DNA of 64,000 nt, from assembly GCA_937864115.1 (NCBI GenBank), contig CALMII010000058.1, forward strand, positions 62,001 to 126,000, in the 5' to 3' direction. The stretch comes from an uncultured Steroidobacter sp. (GTDB lineage: Bacteria; Pseudomonadota; Gammaproteobacteria; Steroidobacterales; Steroidobacteraceae). Below the pieces are notes generated by a model that ran no database searches, was not told where the DNA came from, and saw only the letters and a list, made by a program, of their open reading frames with translations. The translations under genes were made by a program, and so were the position numbers. Below, piece by piece: positions 36,578-45,519 of the stretch; position 1 is the stretch's first letter, and each line of letters starts with the position of its first letter.

Positions 36578-37585
36578 TCATGCCTTCGCCACGAGCGCAT
36601 CCAGCACGGACTGCAGCTCCGGCGGCAGTTCCGCCGACACCGTGAAAGGCTTGCCCGCGCGCTCGAAGCTCAACGAGTGCGCATGCAGGAACATGCGATT
36701 CAGGCCGAAGGGCTTCAGCAGCGCATCGCGCTCGCGATCACCGTACTTCTCGTCGCCCGCGACCGGATAGCCGGCATGCGACGCATGCACCCGGATCTGA
36801 TGCGTGCGACCCGTGCCGAGATCCACGTCGAGCAGCGTCGCGAGCTTGCCGAAATGCCTGACCGGCTTGAACGTGGTCACGGCCTCCTGCCCTTCCGCGT
36901 GCACGCGCACGACCCGCTCGCCGCCCTGTTTCAGATTGGTCTTCAGAGGCAGATCGATGGTCTTGGTACCGAACGGCCACTTGCCACAGACCAGCGTCAG
37001 ATAGTGCTTCTCCATTTGCCGTTCGCGCAGCATCGCGTGCAGTTCGCGCAGAACCGCGCGACGTTTGGCGATCAGCAGACAGCCGCTCGTCTCCCGGTCC
37101 AGACGATGCACCAGCTCCAGTTCCTTCAGTTCCGGATGCAGGGCACGCAGCGTTTCGATGACGCCGAAGCTCAGCCCGCTGCCTCCATGCACCGCAACGC
37201 CTGCAGGCTTGTTCACGACCATGAGGTCGCGATCGTCGTAGATCACCGCCGACGCGATGAAGTCACGCAGAGACCGCGAAGGCGAATCCGTCTGTTCGCG
37301 GGGTTTCAGTTTTACCGGAGGCACGCGAATGCGATCGCCCGCCGACAGTCGATAGTCAGGTCCAATGCGCTTGCTGTTCACGCGCACTTCGCCGCTGCGC
37401 AGGATGCGATAGATCAGGCTGCGAGGCGCATCCTTGAGGATGCGCAGCAGGAAGTTGTCGATGCGCTGTCCGTCGTCGCCCGGCCCGGCCTCGACGTGAG
37501 TCACCTTGGCGGCAACGCTCGTTCCTGCCGGGGAATCCGCGGAAATCGGGGCCGGGTCAGCGATTGGACGGGTCGATCTGGGCAT
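36578..37585 (-). CDS. rluC: 23S rRNA pseudouridine synthase RluC
   Basis: 335 aa from ATG at 37585; a TTG at 37603 would add six residues. It converts U955, U2504 and U2580 of 23S rRNA to pseudouridine in E. coli. An N-terminal S4 domain (QRIDNFLLRILKDAPRSLIY) precedes the catalytic domain with HRLDRETSGCLL and its nucleophile Asp, and GRTHQIRVH. It is divergent from rne, as in E. coli and Pseudomonas. Confidence 0.93.
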   Translation of the reverse strand: MPRSTRPIADPAPISADSPAGTSVAAKVTHVEAGPGDDGQRIDNFLLRILKDAPRSLIYRILRSGEVRVNSKRIGPDYRLSAGDRIRVPPVKLKPREQTDSPSRSLRDFIASAVIYDDRDLMVVNKPAGVAVHGGSGLSFGVIETLRALHPELKELELVHRLDRETSGCLLIAKRRAVLRELHAMLRERQMEKHYLTLVCGKWPFGTKTIDLPLKTNLKQGGERVVRVHAEGQEAVTTFKPVRHFGKLATLLDVDLGTGRTHQIRVHASHAGYPVAGDEKYGDRERDALLKPFGLNRMFLHAHSLSFERAGKPFTVSAELPPELQSVLDALVAKA

Positions 37586-37618
37586 TCGCTCTGCGGCCGA
37601 CAAAGTATTCGTAAGCCA

Positions 37619-37647
37619 TTGATTGAAAAAAGATGGCCTGTTATATT
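37619..37647 (+). promoter_or_regulatory. Predicted rne promoter
   Basis: TTGATT (37619-37624), exactly 17-nt spacer, TATATT (37642-37647). Transcription from about 37654 would give rne a leader of about 520 nt. The surrounding bases are AT-rich compared with the window, which supports a real promoter. Confidence 0.65.
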
Positions 37648-37653
37648 CCGCCG

Positions 37654-38174
37654 CGATTTCCCGCTGGCGTCTGCGCGATCAACTAAGCACTGACCTCGCA
37701 GACTCAAGCACCAACGCAGCGTTTCCAGGCCACACCCGCGGCAACCATGCCACCGGGGCAGTCACACGAGGCGCTGCATCTTAGTTGGTCCTGATGGGAT
37801 CTGCTTCCCGAGATCCATGGACGATGTCCGCACCGCTCGTTGAAAACAGTTTCCGGCGGCGCACTGCAGGTTCGTGACGGCACGTTCGGTGTAACCGACG
37901 CTGCACCCCTCCATCCTCCTGGTCCCCGGCTCGCAAGCTTCTCCTGAAGGACCATCGCTCGGCCGCGCGAACGGCGATGCCGGACCCGCAACTCGGGATC
38001 CGGGTCGACGAAAGCGTCCATGGGCGACCCATAGAGGCAGCATTACAACAACGTGCAGGACCAACACCTGCGCCGGTAACAATCGGATGACCTCCCTTTC
38101 CGATCGATCCTTTGCTCCTTCGCTGGCGTCCGCCTGGCGTGATCTCGTGGCCCCTGGTCATTCAGAAGGGTCTC
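37654..38174 (+). promoter_or_regulatory. Long rne 5' leader
   Basis: About 520 nt without a supported gene. E. coli rne has a 361-nt leader through which RNase E controls its own mRNA; a long leader at the same place here suggests the same autoregulation. I did not resolve the conserved hairpins by eye. A modest ribosome site GAAGGG precedes the ATG at 38175. Confidence 0.5.
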
Positions 38175-40703
38175 ATGAAGCGAATGCTCGTCAATGCAAC
38201 TCAGGAAGAAGAGTTGCGAGTCGCACTGGTTGATGGACAGAAAATCTACGATCTCGACATCGAAGTACCGTCCAAAGAACAGAAAAAATCCAACGTCTAC
38301 AAAGGACGCATCACCCGCGTCGAACCCAGCCTCGAAGCCTGCTTCGTCGATTACGGCGCGGATCGCCATGGCTTCCTGCCGCTGAAGGAAGTCTCCAAGG
38401 AATATTTCAAAGACGGCGGTTCGCCCGGCAATCGCAACATCCGCGAACTGCTGAACGAGGGCCAGGAAATCCTGGTCCAGGTCGAGAAGGAAGAACGCGG
38501 CAACAAGGGCGCAGCCCTCACCACGTTCATCAGCCTCGCCGGCCGCTTCCTGGTGCTGATGCCGAACAACGCCCGCGCCGGCGGCGTCTCGCGCCGCATC
38601 GAAGGCGAAGATCGCGAGCAACTGCGCGAAGCGCTCGATCAGGTCCAGATCCCCGACGGCATGGGCGCCATCGTCCGCACTGCCGGCGTCGGCCGCTCGG
38701 CCGAAGAACTGCAGTGGGATCTGGATAACCTCAAGGAAGTCTGGAACGCCATTGCGCAGGCCAACGAAAGCCGCCCTGCCCCGTTCCTGATCTACCAGGA
38801 ATCCAAGGCCATCCTGCGTGCGCTGCGCGACTACCTCGCCGACGACATCGGCGAAATCCTCGTCGACAACCAGGAAGTCTTCAACGAAGCACAGCAGTAC
38901 ATGCAGCGCTTCATGCCGGCGACGCTGCGCAAGCTGAAGCTGTACGAAGACGCGGTGCCGCTGTTCACGCGCTTCCAGATCGAGAACCAGATCGAGTCGG
39001 CGCACTCGCACAAGGTGAACCTCCCTTCCGGCGGCTCGATCGTCATCGACCCGACCGAAGCACTGGTGTCCATCGACATCAACTCCGCCCGCGCCACGCG
39101 CGGTACGGATATCGAAACGACCGCCCTCAACACCAATCTCGAAGCCGCCGACGAAATCGCCCGTCAGCTGCGCCTGCGCGATCTGGGCGGTCTGATCGTC
39201 ATCGACTTCATCGACATGGAGTCGCAGAAGAACCAGCGCGCCGTCGAGGATCGCCTGCGCGACGCCGTGAAGCAGGATCGCGCCCGCATCCAGATCGGTC
39301 GCATCTCGCGCTTCGGCCTGCTGGAGCTGTCACGCCAGCGCCTGCGCCCGTCCATCGGAGAAGCCGCGCACATCAACTGCCCGCGCTGCAACGGCATGGG
39401 CACGATCCGCGGCGTCGAGTCTCTGGCGCTCGCCCTGCTCCGCCTGATCGGCGAAGAAGCACGCAAGGACCGCACCGTGAAGGTGATCGCGCAGCTGCCG
39501 GTCGAAGTCGCGACCTACCTGATGAACGAAAAGCGCGAATGGCTCAACAACATCGAGACCAAGAGCAGCGCCGAAGTCATCCTGGTGCCGAACAAGTACA
39601 TGGAAACGCCGGCGTACGACATTCGCCGCGTGCGCGATGACGAAGCCGGACTGCCGGAGAACAGCGCCGTCAGTCACCAGATCCCCGTCGTGCCGACGCC
39701 GACGGTGCAGGAGAATGCCGTCGCCGAGAAACCAGCCGCCATTGCAGCACCCGCTGTCGTTACCGCTGCGCTGCCGAGCATCCCTGCGCCTGCCAGCATC
39801 GCAAACGAGACGGCGCCGCCGGCCGCCCCGGCACCCCAGGAACAGATCGGCATCTTCGTGAAGCTGTGGCGATTCCTGTTCGGCGGCGCCGGCCAGGCAA
39901 CCCCGCCGGCCAAGCCCGAACCGCAACGCCGCGACAGCCAGCGCCGCGACCGGCACGAGGGACGTGATCGCGACCGCAATCGCGACCGTCACGGCCGTGA
40001 TCGAGATCGAGACCGCGACCGTCCGCGCCAGGAACACAAGAGCGGCGACCACAAGGAACGCGCGGGCCAGCAGGAAGCCCGCCGTGATTCGCAGCCCCGT
40101 CACGATCGTAAACCCCGCGAGGGCGGCGATCATCGGGCGGACGGCCAGCAACGCCGGCAGCAACAGCACACCCGACCGGAACAGCGTCCCGAGCAGAAGC
40201 AGGAACAGAAACCGGAACAGAAGCCCGAACAACGAACCGAGCAGGTCGCCAACCGGCCGGCCGGCGATCGTCCGGAAGGCGCAGGCGGCGAGGGACGCGG
40301 AGAACGCGGCGGTCGCGGTCGCCGTGGCCGTCGTCGGCGCGGTGGACGCGGTCGCGGCGAGGAAGCCGGCGCGAGCGGCGGTCCGACCGTCGGGGGCGAG
40401 CATGGAGAATCCCATGCAGCTTCGTTCGAGAGCCATGGCGGCGAGTCTTCGGGGGCGCGCAACGAGGCGCCACGTCACGAACCGTCCCAGGGCTTCGACT
40501 CCCCTCCGGCCGTGCACCACGAACCGCGCTCCGATGCAGCACCACCGCCGCCTGCAGCGCCGCGCGAATCGTCGGAACCGCCGGCCGGCAATCCGCCCGC
40601 TCCTCGCAACGAGAGCGCGCAATACACCGTCTGGTCGTCGGCACCGAGCAGCGGCAGCAGTTCATGGGGTAGTTCGTCGGGCTCGAGCCGCCGCGACGAA
40701 TGA
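38175..40703 (+). CDS. rne: Ribonuclease E
   Basis: 842 aa from ATG at 38175. Endonuclease that starts mRNA decay and matures stable RNAs. Order: S1 domain (about 35-120), DNase-I-like catalytic region with SIDINSARATRG and DFIDMES holding the metal aspartates, and Zn-link CPRCNGMG near residue 402. IGIFVKLWRFLFGG near 558-571 looks like the amphipathic membrane anchor. The C-terminal scaffold is low complexity: Arg/Asp dipeptides, then about six PEQ(K/R)-type repeats, then an RGR/GRG-rich stretch. Start chosen from the family N-terminus MKRMLVNAT. Confidence 0.97.
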   Translation: MKRMLVNATQEEELRVALVDGQKIYDLDIEVPSKEQKKSNVYKGRITRVEPSLEACFVDYGADRHGFLPLKEVSKEYFKDGGSPGNRNIRELLNEGQEILVQVEKEERGNKGAALTTFISLAGRFLVLMPNNARAGGVSRRIEGEDREQLREALDQVQIPDGMGAIVRTAGVGRSAEELQWDLDNLKEVWNAIAQANESRPAPFLIYQESKAILRALRDYLADDIGEILVDNQEVFNEAQQYMQRFMPATLRKLKLYEDAVPLFTRFQIENQIESAHSHKVNLPSGGSIVIDPTEALVSIDINSARATRGTDIETTALNTNLEAADEIARQLRLRDLGGLIVIDFIDMESQKNQRAVEDRLRDAVKQDRARIQIGRISRFGLLELSRQRLRPSIGEAAHINCPRCNGMGTIRGVESLALALLRLIGEEARKDRTVKVIAQLPVEVATYLMNEKREWLNNIETKSSAEVILVPNKYMETPAYDIRRVRDDEAGLPENSAVSHQIPVVPTPTVQENAVAEKPAAIAAPAVVTAALPSIPAPASIANETAPPAAPAPQEQIGIFVKLWRFLFGGAGQATPPAKPEPQRRDSQRRDRHEGRDRDRNRDRHGRDRDRDRDRPRQEHKSGDHKERAGQQEARRDSQPRHDRKPREGGDHRADGQQRRQQQHTRPEQRPEQKQEQKPEQKPEQRTEQVANRPAGDRPEGAGGEGRGERGGRGRRGRRRRGGRGRGEEAGASGGPTVGGEHGESHAASFESHGGESSGARNEAPRHEPSQGFDSPPAVHHEPRSDAAPPPPAAPRESSEPPAGNPPAPRNESAQYTVWSSAPSSGSSSWGSSSGSSRRDE

Positions 40704-40712
40704 GTGATGTCG

Positions 40713-40736
40713 TGAGGGGCCAGCAATGGCCCCTCA
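40713..40736. terminator. Hairpin after rne
   Basis: Stem TGAGGGGCC / GGCCCCTCA with a 6-nt loop, 10 bp past the rne stop and just before the convergent stop of the phosphatase gene. No clear T tract; probably a shared bidirectional barrier. Confidence 0.6.
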
Positions 40737-40740
40737 TCGT

Positions 40741-41205
40741 TCAGCGACTCAACAGGTCACGCAACAAACCGTCGGCCGCCTGCTCCAGCAGGTCCAGCAC
40801 CTCTTCGAAGCCGCGTTCGCCGCCGTAGTACGGATCGGGTACGGCCGTGGTCCTCGCATCGGGGACATAGCTCATCATCAGCGCCAGCCGATGATGCTGC
40901 GTAACGTCGAATCGTCGACGCAGCTCCCGCAGATTCTCTTCATCCATCGCCAGGATCAGATCGAACCGCTCCGCATCACGCGGCTCGACGACACGAGCAC
41001 GCAACGCCGTCAGATCGATCCCCCGACGCCGCGCCGCCGCGATCGAACGCGAATCCGGCGGCTCACCGACGTGATAGTCGTGCGTTCCCGCCGAGTCGAC
41101 TTCGAAACGCTGCTCGAGTTGCCGCTCGATCAGCAGGCGTCGGAACACGCCTTCGGCCGTGGGCGAGCGGCAGATGTTGCCCATGCAGACGAAGAGGATG
41201 CGCAT
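40741..41205 (-). CDS. Low molecular weight protein-tyrosine phosphatase
   Basis: 154 aa from ATG at 41205 (in-frame ATG codons at 41220 and 41247 are also open). The active-site loop CMGNICRS at residues 7-14 has the CX5R pattern, and the general acid Asp is in VPDPYYGG. Bacterial members act on tyrosine kinases of polysaccharide export or on small phosphate esters. It sits between rne and kdsB as in Pseudomonas, but murB, usually next to it there, is absent. Confidence 0.93.
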   Translation of the reverse strand: MRILFVCMGNICRSPTAEGVFRRLLIERQLEQRFEVDSAGTHDYHVGEPPDSRSIAAARRRGIDLTALRARVVEPRDAERFDLILAMDEENLRELRRRFDVTQHHRLALMMSYVPDARTTAVPDPYYGGERGFEEVLDLLEQAADGLLRDLLSR

Positions 41206-41262
41206 GCCGTGAGGATTCATCCGCGCAGGCACGAATGCAACCCGCAAAAGCCTCGGTAGCGA

Positions 41263-42036
41263 TCAGATCGCCATACCGGCGAACTGCGCCCGCACCCGTT
41301 CGAGATCTTCCGGCGTGTCGACGCCGACGCCCGGCACTTCACTGGCGATGCCGACTGCAATCTTCATCCCCGCCTGCAGCGCGCGCAGCTGCTCCAGCTT
41401 TTCCGTCACTTCGAGATCGCTGGGAGCCATGGCGGTCAGCGCACGCAGGGCCGCGACGCGGTAGGCGTAGATTCCCAGATGTCGCTGCGCGCCGAGGATG
41501 CTGGTCTGGCTGGTGAGTCCGGCGGGTGCCGCGTCGCGATGCCATGGAATCGGGGCGCGACTGAAATACAGCGCGAGACTGCCGCGCGCCGTGACGACCT
41601 TGACGACATTGGGATCGAGGAATTCGCGGATGCTGGTGATCGGCGTGCAGAGCGTCGCGAGATCGGCATCCGGCGTTCTTGCGAGCAGGTCGGCGACCTG
41701 GTCGATCAGCACGGCCGGCAGGCGCGGCTCGTCGCCCTGCACGTTCACGACGATGGTGTCGTCGCTCCACTGCCGCTGGGCGGCGACCTCGGCGATGCGG
41801 TCGGTGCCTGATTGATGATCCGCGCTCGTCATCACGCCGACATTGCGGCCCGATCGTCCCAGCGCCGCGGCGGCAACGCGCGCATCGTCGGTGGCGACGA
41901 GCACTTCGTCGGCGCGACTCTGCTCGGCCGCGGCCACGACCCATTGCACCATCGGCCGACCGGCGATGTCTGCCAGCGCTTTGGCAGGAAGACGCGTCGA
42001 GGCGTAGCGCGCCGGGATGACGACCTTGAAGGACAT
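41263..42036 (-). CDS. kdsB: 3-deoxy-manno-octulosonate cytidylyltransferase
   Basis: 257 aa from ATG at 42036. Activates Kdo as CMP-Kdo for lipid A-core assembly. The N-terminus has VVIPARYASTRLPAKALADI, the nucleotide-binding motif, then GRPMVQWV. NVQGDEPRLP is the metal-binding block and the C-terminal EKLEQLRALQ and DTPEDLERVRA segments are typical. The start overlaps the stop of the Trm112-like gene, so they are coupled. Confidence 0.96.
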   Translation of the reverse strand: MSFKVVIPARYASTRLPAKALADIAGRPMVQWVVAAAEQSRADEVLVATDDARVAAAALGRSGRNVGVMTSADHQSGTDRIAEVAAQRQWSDDTIVVNVQGDEPRLPAVLIDQVADLLARTPDADLATLCTPITSIREFLDPNVVKVVTARGSLALYFSRAPIPWHRDAAPAGLTSQTSILGAQRHLGIYAYRVAALRALTAMAPSDLEVTEKLEQLRALQAGMKIAVGIASEVPGVGVDTPEDLERVRAQFAGMAI

Positions 42037-42224
42037 CAGTTCTGCAGCAGCGGGTCGGTCGGTTCCAGCCGCTTCGCGTCGTCTTCGAGCATCACGGGAA
42101 TGCCATCGCGGATCGGATAGGCGAGCCGATCGGCGCGACAGATCAGCAGCTGCTGGGGCTTGGCGTATTGCAGCGGGCCCTTGCAGACCGGGCACGCGAG
42201 GATGTCGAGTAGCTTGGTGTCCAT
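42036..42224 (-). CDS. ycaR: Trm112/YcaR-family small protein
   Basis: 62 aa. Begins MDTKLLDILACPVCKGPL with a CPxCK knuckle; the second expected cysteine pair is reduced to a single Cys (LLICRADRLAYPI). The family (UPF0434/Trm112) is commonly encoded between lpxK and kdsB; its bacterial role is not established. TGATG overlap with kdsB shows coupling. Confidence 0.9.
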   Translation of the reverse strand: MDTKLLDILACPVCKGPLQYAKPQQLLICRADRLAYPIRDGIPVMLEDDAKRLEPTDPLLQN

Positions 42225-42249
42225 GGGCCTGGAGCTTAGCGCGTTCGTC

Positions 42250-42312
42250 TTTCCTGTGGGGCCGGCTTGAGCCGGCCTTCTGAGGAGTCAGGCTGAAGCC
42301 TGACCTACAGGA
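42250..42312. repeat. Dispersed bipartite palindromic element, copy 4 (overlaps lpxK stop)
   Basis: TTCCTGTGGG edge, GGCCGGC-TTGA-GCCGGCC at 42260-42277, GTCAGGC-TGAA-GCCTGAC at 42287-42304, then CTACAGG. The CTA at 42305-42307 is the lpxK stop codon (TAG on the minus strand), so the repeat's conserved edge CCTGTAG encodes the last Leu and stop of LpxK. Confidence 0.88.
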
Positions 42313-43306
42313 CGCGGTCGATCAGCGTCAGAACGCGCGACCTATCCGACTCGCTCACGTCGATGTCGAGGCGCACCGCCCAATGACGTTCATCGGCGAG
42401 ACTGCGGCACTTCACCGCATCCTTTTCCGTCATCAACACGGGCGCCCGATCTCCGAACTCGATGTCCGCAGGGCTCAACGCCGCGTGATCAGGCAATGGT
42501 CGTCCGTCCACCTTCAACCCCACCGCCTGCAGACCATCAAAAAAGGCCTGGGGATTACCGATGCCGGCGACAGCATGCACAGAGGCACCGGAAAAAGAGG
42601 CAAGCGCGCGTCGTTCGCCGCCGAGCAGTGAAATGGCATCGCCGAGGCGTGCCGTGGTAACGATCGAAGACGCCTGAACCGCGCTCGCGCCGGAACGCTG
42701 CGTGGAGACGAGAAGATCCACCGTCTTCAGTCGCGATGGCGGCTCACGCAACGGGCCCGCCGGCAGCAGCAGCCGATTGCCGAGCCCGCGCTGCGCATCG
42801 ACGACGGCAATCTCGGCATCGCGTGCCAGCTGGTAATGCTGGAGTCCGTCGTCGCACAGGACGATATCCGCACCGAGTGCGACGGCCCGCATCGCGGCAG
42901 CCACACGATCCGGGCCAGCCACGACGATCGCGCCGGTGCGCGATGCATGCAGCACGGCTTCATCGCCCACTTCATCGGCAGGTGTGTCCGGACGGACATC
43001 GCGAGGCCAGTGCGCCGAACTGCCGCCATAGCCGCGCAGCACGATCCCGACCTTGATGCCCCTGCCCTGCAGCAGTTCGGCCAGCCAGATCACGAACGGT
43101 GTCTTGCCGGTGCCGCCGACCGTGATGTTGCCGATGACGACGACAGGCTTGCCGACGCTGCGACTGCGCAGAATCCCGACGTGGTAACCGGCACGACGCA
43201 GCGTGACCAGCAGCCAGAACAGCGCCGACAACGGCAGCAGCAGGATCCGCAGCCAGGGGGCCCGCCCCCGGTACCACAGCTGCTGCAGGAACGTGTCGGC
43301 CTTCAC
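42305..43306 (-). CDS. lpxK: Tetraacyldisaccharide 4'-kinase
   Basis: 333 aa. Adds the 4'-phosphate to the lipid A precursor at the inner membrane. An N-terminal membrane helix (LRILLLPLSALFWLLVTL) precedes the P-loop in ITVGGTGKTPFV near residue 60. The second block is LCDDGLQHYQL. It follows msbA by 5 bp on the same strand. The C-terminus ends RVL and its stop codon lies in a palindromic repeat, so the natural tail may have been trimmed or replaced; total length is still normal. Confidence 0.95.
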   Translation of the reverse strand: MKADTFLQQLWYRGRAPWLRILLLPLSALFWLLVTLRRAGYHVGILRSRSVGKPVVVIGNITVGGTGKTPFVIWLAELLQGRGIKVGIVLRGYGGSSAHWPRDVRPDTPADEVGDEAVLHASRTGAIVVAGPDRVAAAMRAVALGADIVLCDDGLQHYQLARDAEIAVVDAQRGLGNRLLLPAGPLREPPSRLKTVDLLVSTQRSGASAVQASSIVTTARLGDAISLLGGERRALASFSGASVHAVAGIGNPQAFFDGLQAVGLKVDGRPLPDHAALSPADIEFGDRAPVLMTEKDAVKCRSLADERHWAVRLDIDVSESDRSRVLTLIDRVL

Positions 43307-43311
43307 GCGCG

Positions 43312-45072
43312 TCAGGCGCTGAACTGCATGCGGTGTAGCGCAGCGTACTGGCCGTTGCGTGCGATCAGTTCGCCGTGCGTCCCCGATTCGACGATGCGCC
43401 CGCCGTCCATGACGATGATGCGATCGGCCTTCTCCACCGTCGACAGACGATGCGCGATGACGAGCGTCGTGCGGTTTTCCATCAGGCGTTCCAGCGCGCC
43501 CTGGATGATGCGTTCGGATTCGGTATCGAGCGCCGACGTGGCTTCGTCCAGGATCAGGATCGGCGCGTTCTTGAGCAGCGCGCGCGCAATGGAAATGCGC
43601 TGGCGCTGGCCGCCGGACAGCAGCACGCCGCGATCGCCGACGACCGTATCGAGCCCCACCGGCAACTGGTTCACGAACTCCATCACGTGGGCGGCAGTTG
43701 CTGCGCCCTCGATCGCTTCGCCCGACACCTCGCGGCCGAAGGCGATGTTGGCGCGAATCGTGTCGTTGAACAGCACCACGTCCTGGCTGACGAGCGCGAT
43801 CTGCTCGCGCAGCCCAGCGAGGTCGTACTCGCGGGTGTCCCGACCATCGACGCGGATGGCGCCGGAGTCGACGTCATAGAAACGCGGCAGCAGGCTGACC
43901 AGCGTCGATTTGCCGCTGCCCGAGCGGCCGACGATGGCGACCATCTCGCCGGCAGCGATGTGCAGATCGACATCGCGCAGCGCAGCGCCCTGACCGCCGA
44001 AGTAGGAGAACGACACCGCATCGAAATCGATCTCGCCGCGCACGCGTTCGGGTTTGAGCGTTCCGCCGGCAGGCTCCGCGGGCTCGTCGATGATCTCGAA
44101 AATGCTCTGGCCCGCCGCGATGCCTTGCTGGATCGGCCCCGCCACGCCGACGAGGCTGCGCAGCGGCTGCGTGATCATCGCGAGCGAGGTGAGAAACGCC
44201 AGCAGGTCGCCGCCGGTCATGCGTCCCTCGACCCGATCGGACAGGGCGATCGACAGGACGAACGCCGAACCGACGGCCATCACCATCTGCACGATGGGAT
44301 TCGACAGGCCCTTGGTCAGCACCATGCGCATGACCGAGCGGCGATTGCGCTCGTTCACCGCTTCGAACTGCCGGCCCTGGTAATCCTGGGCGTTGTAGAT
44401 CTTGATGATGCGGGGCGCGTCGAGCGTTTCCTTGGCGACGCGCGTGATGTCGCCGACGGAATCCTGGATGCGGCGGCCGTAGCGCCGGAACTTCCGGTTG
44501 ATCAGCGTCACCAGCCAGGCCAGCAGCGGGCCCATGGTCAGGGCGATCATCGCCAGCCGCGCGTTGTAATAGAACAGCGAAGCGATCAGGCCGACGATGG
44601 TCAGCGCCTCGCGTACGAACACCACCACCGAGTCCGTGGCGGCCTGTCCGACCTGTTCGGTATTGAAGGTGAGCGTCGACTGCAACGCCGCACTGGAATG
44701 GCGATCCGAGTACGTAAGCGGCAACAGCATCAGCCGGTCGAAGATCTGCGCGCGCAGGCGCTTGACGATGTGGCGCCCCACATATCCCATACAGTACGTC
44801 TGGGTGAAATCGGCAATGCCGCGCAGCACGAACAGCACAACGAGTCCGAACGGCAGCAGCACGACCATGCGCGGGCTCGGGTTCTCGAAAATGTCGTCGC
44901 CGAAAATCTTGGCGAAGCCGGTGAAGCTCACCATCGTGGCCGAAAACAACATTGCGCCGAGGATACCCAGCGCGAACATGCCTCGATGCGGACGCAAGTA
45001 GCCCAGCAGCCTGCGATACGTTTCCCACGGAGTGACCGTCCCGGGTGCGCGGCCCTGCTGGTTCGGTGTCAT
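43312..45072 (-). CDS. msbA: Lipid A flippase MsbA (ABC exporter)
   Basis: 586 aa. Homodimeric inner-membrane exporter flipping lipid A-core to the periplasmic leaflet. Six membrane helices occupy about residues 30-330. The nucleotide domain has Walker A GRSGSGKST near 380, signature LSGGQRQRIS, Walker B ILILDEATSALD and the switch His in LVIAHRLST. It is followed by lpxK and preceded by exbD-exbB, which is the Pseudomonas-like order. Confidence 0.96.
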   Translation of the reverse strand: MTPNQQGRAPGTVTPWETYRRLLGYLRPHRGMFALGILGAMLFSATMVSFTGFAKIFGDDIFENPSPRMVVLLPFGLVVLFVLRGIADFTQTYCMGYVGRHIVKRLRAQIFDRLMLLPLTYSDRHSSAALQSTLTFNTEQVGQAATDSVVVFVREALTIVGLIASLFYYNARLAMIALTMGPLLAWLVTLINRKFRRYGRRIQDSVGDITRVAKETLDAPRIIKIYNAQDYQGRQFEAVNERNRRSVMRMVLTKGLSNPIVQMVMAVGSAFVLSIALSDRVEGRMTGGDLLAFLTSLAMITQPLRSLVGVAGPIQQGIAAGQSIFEIIDEPAEPAGGTLKPERVRGEIDFDAVSFSYFGGQGAALRDVDLHIAAGEMVAIVGRSGSGKSTLVSLLPRFYDVDSGAIRVDGRDTREYDLAGLREQIALVSQDVVLFNDTIRANIAFGREVSGEAIEGAATAAHVMEFVNQLPVGLDTVVGDRGVLLSGGQRQRISIARALLKNAPILILDEATSALDTESERIIQGALERLMENRTTLVIAHRLSTVEKADRIIVMDGGRIVESGTHGELIARNGQYAALHRMQFSA

Positions 45073-45077
45073 GTCGA

Positions 45078-45512
45078 CTACGTCGCCGGCGTGCCGACCG
45101 CCTCGTTCACGGTCGCCATGTTGATGCTCTTGAAACCGAGCCGGCCAACGACGTCCATCGCCGTGACGACCGACTGGTGCGTCGTGCGTGCATCGGCGCG
45201 GATGGTCACGGAACTGTCGCGTCCGCTGCCCGCCACTTTCGACACCGCGGCCGACAAGGTCGCAGGACTGTTATTGAGCAGCGTCTGCCCGTTCACGCGG
45301 TATTCGCCCGACGCCGTGATCGTGATCTCGATGGGGGCGCCCTTCGTTTCCGGCGGCGCTTCCGTGCTGGCCTGCGGCAGCTGCAGATCGATGTGCGATT
45401 CCTTCACGAAAGTCGTGGACACCATGAAGAAGATCAGCAGCAGCAGCACGACGTCGATCAGCGGCGTCATGTTCAGTTCGGGCTCTTCGGTCTCCGAGGG
45501 ACGCAGCTTCAT
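45078..45512 (-). CDS. exbD: ExbD/TolR-family biopolymer transporter
   Basis: 144 aa. One N-terminal membrane helix (MTPLIDVVLLLLIFFMVST) with the conserved Asp that carries protons, then a periplasmic domain. It forms with the ExbB-like protein a motor energised by the proton gradient. No tonB is adjacent; in this operon context (comEC-exbB-exbD-msbA-lpxK) the true partner is not established. It lies 7 bp after exbB. Confidence 0.92.
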   Translation of the reverse strand: MKLRPSETEEPELNMTPLIDVVLLLLIFFMVSTTFVKESHIDLQLPQASTEAPPETKGAPIEITITASGEYRVNGQTLLNNSPATLSAAVSKVAGSGRDSSVTIRADARTTHQSVVTAMDVVGRLGFKSINMATVNEAVGTPAT

Positions 45513-45519
45513 GATGGGG

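Noticed and set aside
37704..38082. Minus-strand open frames within the rne leader
   Set aside because: Short, overlapping in two frames, Cys/Arg-rich, without ribosome sites; the leader looks non-coding.
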